Shown here in pieces: positions 13,579-18,283 of a stretch of 18,283 nucleotides of DNA. Both the position numbers and the translations under genes were made by a program. This DNA comes from CAYJPV01 sp964547975 (GTDB taxonomy: Bacteria; Acidobacteriota; Vicinamibacteria; Vicinamibacterales; JAKQTR01). Each line of letters opens with the position of its first letter. The stretch's first letter is position 1. A model generated the notes under the pieces. It was given only the letters and a program-made list of their open reading frames with translations, searched no databases and had not been told where the DNA came from. The stretch covers positions 1 through 18,283 of the forward strand of contig CAZJRM010000098.1 of the NCBI GenBank assembly GCA_964547975.1, read 5' to 3'.

Positions 13579-14169
13579 TCAGCGCAGCGGCACGACGAAC
13601 GGATCGTTGTCCGGGTGGACGTTGTTGCGCCCGACGTTCACATCGACGGCCCGGCTCTTCCCGTCGATGTGGAGCACGAACCGCAGGCGCTCGGCTCCGC
13701 CTTTCACCTTGAAGTCGAATCCGTCGATGTCGTCGTCCGTGCGAGTCGAGTACCGGATGGTGTTCGCACCGTCTCGCTCGATGTGATCGGCGCTGCGCTC
13801 CGCGACGACCGGGGCACGGCCGGGATTGACGCCAACGACCCGCCCGCGAGGTCCTCGCACGACGCGGCCTGGCCGCCCCGGCGCGATGACACGGCGTTCG
13901 GTGTCGACGTCGATTCGTTTCAGATCGTACAGCTCGCCCCCGCCTTCGGCATGCACCGAACCCGCGAAGTGGCGCATCGCGCCGAACGTCGTCCAGCGCA
14001 CCTTCCACGTATCGCCGTCGAGCCAGAGGTAGTAACCGAAGCTGTCGCCTTCCTTGAAGGCTGGCTTGCCGTCAAACGCCGCACGCTCGATGGCGCCCAC
14101 CGACACCGCAGCGAGGCACACCGCCGCGGCGATCGCCGCCCACTGAATCAGGATGCGTGATCTGATCAT
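13579..14169 (-). CDS. Secreted protein of unknown family
   Basis: A 196-residue exported protein. Residues 1-26 are a signal peptide (MIRSRILIQWAAIAAAVCLA, cleavage after SVGA). The first third has the aromatic-rich stretch FGYYLWLDGDTWKVRWTTFG. The middle (about 93-120) is a Pro/Gly/Arg-rich low-complexity segment (PGRPGRVVRGPRGRVVG). The end is beta-rich (FDFKVKGGAERLRFVLHIDG and AVDVNVGRNN). I do not recognise the family; there is no metal or catalytic signature. The ATG at 14169 has GGAGG about eight bases upstream. It is divergent from the GH127 gene across 108 bp, so the two may respond to the same signal. Longer in-frame readings on this strand run antisense to GH127 and are not credible. 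Confidence 0.75.
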   Translation of the reverse strand: MIRSRILIQWAAIAAAVCLAAVSVGAIERAAFDGKPAFKEGDSFGYYLWLDGDTWKVRWTTFGAMRHFAGSVHAEGGGELYDLKRIDVDTERRVIAPGRPGRVVRGPRGRVVGVNPGRAPVVAERSADHIERDGANTIRYSTRTDDDIDGFDFKVKGGAERLRFVLHIDGKSRAVDVNVGRNNVHPDNDPFVVPLR

Positions 14170-14277
14170 GGTCTTCCTCCGATGGTTTCCGGTTCGTCGA
14201 GCCGCGGGAGTCCCTCTCGTATTACTCGGCATCTCCGGGTTTTGCGTTAGGCTGGAGTCCGCGAGGGAGGGCCGAAC

Positions 14278-16077
14278 ATGAGCGGACTGGATCGTCGGGA
14301 GTTCCTGGCAAGTATCGCCGCCGGCGCGAGCCTGGCGGGACTCACCCCTGACAGCGTGGCGGCCGACGCGAGCCGTCTCGCGCCGCAGGCAGCGGAGGGC
14401 CTCGCCCCGCTCGCGTTCACGCCGCTCCCGCTGGGCGCGATTCGTCCAACGGGCTGGCTGCAGCGCCAGATGCGCATCCAGGCCGACGGCCTCAGCGGCC
14501 ATCTCGACGAGTTCTGGCCGGACGTGGCCCGGAGCCAGTGGTTCGGCGGNNNNNNNNNNNNNNNNNNNNNNNNNNNNNNNNNNNNNNNNNNNNNNNNNNN
14601 NNNNNNNNNNNNNNNNNNNNNNNNNNNNNNNNNNNNNNNNNNNNNNNNNCGCTGCCGCTGGTACGAGGGGCTCGTGCCTGCGTTCTACGTGTACCAGCGG
14701 ACCGGTGAACGGTGGCTGCTCGACCTCGCGCGCAAGCTGCGCGCGCAGGGGGCGAACTACGAAGCGCTGTTCGGCACGGACGATCTCGCGGTTCCCACGC
14801 CGCGCCGGGGCCTGTGGAAGTGGACCAAACACGTCGTCAACACGGGGATGGCGGCCAAGGCGGCGGCGCTCGGCTGGCGCCTGGATCGCCAGCCGTCCGA
14901 CAAGGCGTGGGGCTGGGGCATGATCGAGTTCCTCGACCGTCATCACGGCCAGGTCACCGGCATGTTCTCCGGCGACGAGTGCCTCTCGGGCAAGAGCCCG
15001 ATCCAGGGCACGGAACTCTGCGCCGTCGTGGAGTTCATGTACTCGCTCGAGATCCTGTTTTCGGTGTTCGGCGATCCGCGATTCGGCGATCGCCTCGAGC
15101 GCGTGGCGTTCAACGCCCTGCCCGCCACGTTCACGCCCGACATGTGGGCGCACCAGTACGACCAGCAGGTCAACCAGGTCCAGTGCACGGTCAACCCCGA
15201 TCACAACTGGACCACCAACGGACCCGAGTCGAACCTGTACGGCCTCGAACCCAACTTCGGCTGCTGCACGTCGAACATGCACCAGGGCTGGCCGAAGTTC
15301 GTGGCGCACCTCTGGATGAAGACGCCGGACGACGGGATTGCCGCCGCGGCCTACGCGCCGAGCCGCGCGACCTTCACGTCGCGCGGCGTGCCGGTGACGG
15401 TCGCACTCGACACCGACTACCCATTCCGCGAAACCCTGGCGATCACCGTCGCGCCCGAACGCCCGGTCACCTTTCCGCTCGTGCTGCGCGTGCCGGCGTG
15501 GGCCGAAGGGGCGACGGTGCGGATTGGCAGCGACGCCGCCGAGCCCATGAAGGCGGGCTCGCTGCACCGCATCGAGCGCGAATGGTCAGGCCGCGAGTCG
15601 CTCGCTATCCGGTTCCCGATGAAGCCCGTGGTGTCGGTCCGCTACAACGACGCCGTGGCCCTCGAGCGCGGCCCGCTCGTCTATTCGCTGAAGATCGGCG
15701 AGGAGTGGACCCGGGTCAACGCGGACAAACCGCACCGGGAGCTGCCGCACGGCGACTTCGAGGTCCGGCCGGCGACGCCGTGGAACTACGCACTCGTCGC
15801 CGATCCGGCCAACCCCGCCGCGACGGCCGTGTTCGAAGAACGGCCGGTTGGCGACAAGCCGTTCTCGCCCGAAGGCGCGGGTGTCATCGCGCATGCGAAG
15901 GGCCGGAAGCTGCCGAACTGGAAACTGGCGCACGGCTGGGCTGGCGAGGTCTCACCGCCGGACCAGGCCTGGGCCGACCGATCTCGAACGGTGACGGCCG
16001 AGCCGGTCGAAGATCTGGCGTTGATTCCATACGGCTGCACCAACATCCGGATCACGGAGTTCCCGCGAACGCCGTAA
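14278..16077 (+). CDS. GH127 (DUF1680) beta-L-arabinofuranosidase-like enzyme, Tat-exported, interrupted by an assembly gap
   Basis: The protein has a twin-arginine signal (DRREFLASIAAGASLAGL, residues 5-22), so it is exported folded. The family removes beta-L-arabinofuranosyl units from plant glycans and glycoproteins. In HypBA1 a Cys nucleophile works with a zinc held by one Glu and three Cys. The matching residues here, counting the Ns as 34 codons, are Glu246-Leu-Cys248 (GTELCAVVE) and Cys329-Cys330 (NFGCCTSN). Glu234 (GDECLSG) fits the acid/base position. The C-terminal beta domains include LVLRVPAWAEGATVRIG and VALERGPLVYSLK. The ATG at 14278 follows GGGAGGG. The two sides of the gap are in frame, but the real gap length is unknown. 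It is the first gene of a carbohydrate cluster. Confidence 0.88.
   Translation: MSGLDRREFLASIAAGASLAGLTPDSVAADASRLAPQAAEGLAPLAFTPLPLGAIRPTGWLQRQMRIQADGLSGHLDEFWPDVARSQWFGXXXXXXXXXXXXXXXXXXXXXXXXXXXXXXXXXXRCRWYEGLVPAFYVYQRTGERWLLDLARKLRAQGANYEALFGTDDLAVPTPRRGLWKWTKHVVNTGMAAKAAALGWRLDRQPSDKAWGWGMIEFLDRHHGQVTGMFSGDECLSGKSPIQGTELCAVVEFMYSLEILFSVFGDPRFGDRLERVAFNALPATFTPDMWAHQYDQQVNQVQCTVNPDHNWTTNGPESNLYGLEPNFGCCTSNMHQGWPKFVAHLWMKTPDDGIAAAAYAPSRATFTSRGVPVTVALDTDYPFRETLAITVAPERPVTFPLVLRVPAWAEGATVRIGSDAAEPMKAGSLHRIEREWSGRESLAIRFPMKPVVSVRYNDAVALERGPLVYSLKIGEEWTRVNADKPHRELPHGDFEVRPATPWNYALVADPANPAATAVFEERPVGDKPFSPEGAGVIAHAKGRKLPNWKLAHGWAGEVSPPDQAWADRSRTVTAEPVEDLALIPYGCTNIRITEFPRTP
14550..14649. other. 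Scaffold gap (100 N)
   Basis: Exactly 100 Ns, the standard placeholder for a gap of unknown size, lie inside the GH127 gene after QWFGG and before RWYEGL. Confidence 0.99.
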
Positions 16078-16147
16078 ACGTTTAGTTTGGCCTCGCAACA
16101 ACACGACTTCCTCTCGCCGGCGCCGGTCGGACGTTCCCCGGCCGCGC

Positions 16148-16176
16148 TTGCGAAGATCCTGCGGCCGCCGTATGAT
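16148..16176 (+). promoter_or_regulatory. Predicted sigma70-type promoter of the GH3 gene
   Basis: TTGCGA (16148-16153) and TATGAT (16171-16176) are 17 bp apart. The -10 differs from consensus at one base. Transcription would start near 16183, giving a leader of about 65 bases before the ATG at 16248. It lies in the 170-bp gap after the GH127 gene, so GH3 can be expressed on its own. Confidence 0.6.
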
Positions 16177-16247
16177 TCGGCCAGTTTCCGGCTGACGCGT
16201 TCAGGCGGCCGTATTCATCCCGTTCCAGCCCCTCCAGGTTACCGATC

Positions 16248-18134
16248 ATGGCAACGACACCATTTGTTCGCGGCAACAACGTTTCGAGGCGGTCGAGCGG
16301 CCGCCTGATCGCCGTCGCGATAGCCGCGGCGGCGCTCCTGGGGGCGGCCGTGATGGCCGACGGACCGCTGCAGACCGGGGCCGGGACCGCTCCGGCATAC
16401 AAGAATCCCAAACTGCCAGTGGCGCAGCGGGTGGACGACCTGCTGGCCCGCATGACGCTCGACGAAAAGGTCGGCCAGATGACCCAGGCCGACAACGCGT
16501 CGATGAAGTCGCTCGACGATGTCGGCAAGTACTTCCTGGGGTCCGTGCTGAGCGGCGGTGGTTCCGAAATCCCGGACATCAGCGCGAGCGGCTGGGCCAC
16601 CTACACCGACGACCTGCAGAAGCGGGCGATGGCCACTCGGCTCGCGATCCCGATTCTCTACGGCATCGACGCCGTCCACGGCCACAACAACGTCCGCGGC
16701 GCCGTCGTCTTCCCGCACAACATCGGGCTCGGCTGCACGCGCAACCCCAAGCTCGTCGAAGAGACAGCCCGCGTCACGGCGAAGGAGATGGCGGGGACGG
16801 GCATGCAGTGGGCGTTCGGCCCGTGCGTCGCGGTGCCCCAGGACGAACGATGGGGGCGGACGTACGAAGGGTTCGGCGAAACGCCGCAACTCGTGTCCGA
16901 ACTCGGCGCCGCGGCCGTGCGCGGCCTTCAGGGTCCCGACATGTCGTATCCGGCGCACGTGCTGGCGTCGCCCAAACACTACGTCGGGGACGGCGGAACG
17001 ACGGGCGGGAAGGATCAGGGCAACACCGAAATCGATGAAGCCACCCTGCGGGCGATCCACCTGCCCGGCTACATCGCGGCCATCAAGGCCGGTGCGGGCA
17101 ACATCATGGTGTCCTACAACAGCTGGAACGGCACCAAACTGCACGGCCACAAGTACCTGATGACGGATCTCCTGAAGGGTGAACTCGGCTTCAAGGGTTT
17201 CCTCGTCTCCGACTGGAAGGCGATCGAACAGCTGCCCAAGCCGCTCTCGAATCAGATCGCGCTCTCGATCAACGGCGGCATGGACATGGTCATGGCCGTC
17301 GACATCTACCCCGCCTTCATCGACGGCCTCAAGGCGCTCGTGCAGGAGGGCAAGGTGCCGATGTCGCGCATCGACGATGCGGTGCGGCGCATTCTGACCG
17401 TCAAGTTCCAGATGGGCCTCTTCGAGCGGCCGATGTCCGACGCGGCCGCCAGGGCGACGGTCGGGTCCGAGGCGCATCGCGCCGTCGCGCGGCAGGCCGT
17501 GCGCGAGTCGCAGGTGCTGCTCGTCAACAAGAACAACGCGCTGCCGCTGTCCGACAAGACGACCAGCCTCTTCGTCACCGGAGCGGGCGCCGATGACATC
17601 GGCATCCAGTGCGGCGGCTGGACGATTTCGTGGCAGGGTCAGCCCGGGCCGGTGACGCCCGGCACGACGATTCTCCAGGGGATCAGGAAGATCGTGCCGA
17701 AGGCCACGGTGACCTACTCCGCCGCCGGTGACCCCGCGGCAGGCGCGCAGGCGGCCATCGTGGTCGTCGGCGAGAAGCCGTACGCCGAGATGATGGGCGA
17801 CAAGCCGTCGCTCGACCTCGACCCGGCCGACATCGCGGCGGTCAAGCGCGCCAAGGCTGCCGGCCTGAAGACCATCGTCGTGCTGCTGTCCGGCCGGCCG
17901 ATGATCCTCGAGCCCATCCTCGCCGACGCCGACGCCATCCTCGCGTCGTGGTTGCCCGGCACCGAAGGCGACGGTGTCGCCGACGTCCTGTTCGGCAAGT
18001 ACAACCCGACGGGCGTGCTGAGTCACACGTGGCCGAAGTCGATGGCGCAGATTCCCATCAACGTGGGTCCCAAGGGAGAGAAGCCGGCTGCGACGCCGCT
18101 CTTCGAGTACGGGTTCGGGCTTCGCTACAAGTAG
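16248..18134 (+). CDS. GH3 exo-beta-glucanase/beta-glucosidase-like enzyme
   Basis: A 628-residue exported enzyme. An Arg-rich N terminus and a hydrophobic stretch (about 20-37) form the signal. The first domain (about 50-400) is the GH3 barrel, with RMTLDEKVGQMTQAD, the substrate motif PKHYVGDGGTTGG and the nucleophile Asp322 in GFLVSDW. The second domain (about 410-628) supplies the acid/base Glu, by analogy Glu509 or Glu514 in VVGEKPYAEMMGD, and ends LFEYGFGLRYK. The pattern matches the barley exo-I-type glucan exohydrolases, which release glucose from beta-1,3/1,4-glucans. The exact linkage cannot be read here. The ATG at 16248 has only a weak AGG nearby. The SDR start is three bases after its stop, indicating co-transcription. 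Confidence 0.92.
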   Translation: MATTPFVRGNNVSRRSSGRLIAVAIAAAALLGAAVMADGPLQTGAGTAPAYKNPKLPVAQRVDDLLARMTLDEKVGQMTQADNASMKSLDDVGKYFLGSVLSGGGSEIPDISASGWATYTDDLQKRAMATRLAIPILYGIDAVHGHNNVRGAVVFPHNIGLGCTRNPKLVEETARVTAKEMAGTGMQWAFGPCVAVPQDERWGRTYEGFGETPQLVSELGAAAVRGLQGPDMSYPAHVLASPKHYVGDGGTTGGKDQGNTEIDEATLRAIHLPGYIAAIKAGAGNIMVSYNSWNGTKLHGHKYLMTDLLKGELGFKGFLVSDWKAIEQLPKPLSNQIALSINGGMDMVMAVDIYPAFIDGLKALVQEGKVPMSRIDDAVRRILTVKFQMGLFERPMSDAAARATVGSEAHRAVARQAVRESQVLLVNKNNALPLSDKTTSLFVTGAGADDIGIQCGGWTISWQGQPGPVTPGTTILQGIRKIVPKATVTYSAAGDPAAGAQAAIVVVGEKPYAEMMGDKPSLDLDPADIAAVKRAKAAGLKTIVVLLSGRPMILEPILADADAILASWLPGTEGDGVADVLFGKYNPTGVLSHTWPKSMAQIPINVGPKGEKPAATPLFEYGFGLRYK

Positions 18135-18137
18135 GAC

Positions 18138-18283
18138 ATGACGTTGTCCGAGCAGCACCTCGCGCGGTTCTCGCTCTCCGGCCGTGCCGCCGTCGTCGTC
18201 GGCGGCACGAGCGGCATCGGGCGGGCGATCGCGTTGGGCCTGGCCGATGCCGGCGCGGATGTCGCCGCCACCGGCCGGCGTGG
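18138..18283 (+). CDS. SDR-family NAD(P)-dependent oxidoreductase, N-terminal part only
   Basis: The first 48 residues are visible; the gene is cut by the window end. Residues 15-48 show the Rossmann start GRAAVVVGGTSGIGRAIALG with the cofactor motif GGTSGIG (22-28) and the arginine pair TGRR at the end of the second strand, which often favours NADP(H) or sugar-acid-type SDRs. It begins three bases after the GH3 stop, so it is likely in the same operon and may process a released sugar or sugar acid. The exact substrate cannot be called from this fragment. Confidence 0.82.
   Translation, partial: MTLSEQHLARFSLSGRAAVVVGGTSGIGRAIALGLADAGADVAATGRR

Noticed and set aside
14170..15567. N-terminal extension of the minus-strand unknown secreted protein through the GH127 region
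   Set aside because: It crosses the N gap and is antisense to GH127. A signal peptide and SD fix the real start at 14169.
16239..18158. 639-residue open frame on the - strand
   Set aside because: It is the antisense shadow of the GH3 gene, whose catalytic motifs are clear on the + strand.

Overview
The window is GC-rich bacterial chromosomal DNA, with mostly G/C third codon positions and SD-type ribosome sites alongside apparent leaderless starts. Envelope genes (a five-POTRA Omp85 protein, a lipoprotein, a Tat-exported enzyme) indicate a diderm. The gene mix, the short CAGGGCT/AGCCCTG and CCCGACT/AGTCGGG palindromes and the heptamer tandem arrays resemble Acidobacteriota, perhaps Vicinamibacterales. 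That assignment is inference from general resemblance; no rRNA or marker gene is present. A run of 100 Ns at 14550-14649 shows this is a draft assembly or MAG scaffold.

Left part (1-5440). A DUF4143-type AAA ATPase opens the window behind a perfect TGTATA-G-TATACA palindrome. Next is a regulator-controlled unit: a MarR-family repressor, a six-helix membrane protein and an L-2-amino-thiazoline-4-carboxylate hydrolase-like protein. The same 11-bp motif lies in the promoter of the MarR gene and, inverted, in front of the membrane-protein gene, which suggests one repressor controls both. Convergent to this unit, and overlapping it by 35 bp, is a secreted PD40 beta-propeller-like protein. Upstream of that on the same strand is a small DUF2834 membrane protein, divergent from an XRE/MmyB-type regulator.

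Middle (5441-9033). This part holds a secreted serine esterase with a helical C-terminal extension, then tRNA-Gln(CTG) followed by a 22-bp duplicate of its own 3' end. An orphan OmpR/PhoB response regulator comes next. Its gene ends in a long hairpin that contains the stop codon. The intergenic stretch after it is almost wholly repeats: a GC hairpin, several blocks of 7-bp tandem units and one of the palindromes. A lipoprotein gene lies beyond.

Right part (9034-18283). The Omp85/BamA-like protein lies upstream of the lipoprotein gene on the same strand, and is divergent from a purple-acid-phosphatase-like metallophosphoesterase. A small secreted protein of unknown family follows. Then comes a carbohydrate cluster: a GH127 (DUF1680) beta-L-arabinofuranosidase-like enzyme interrupted by the assembly gap, a GH3 exo-beta-glucanase-like enzyme with a good sigma70-type promoter, and the start of an SDR dehydrogenase cut by the window end. 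Together these point to periplasmic breakdown of plant-type glycans.

There is no CRISPR array, transposase, integrase or recognisable defence system. The least-explained signals are the repeat arrays, the shared MarR operator, the leaderless start architecture and the tRNA 3'-end duplication.
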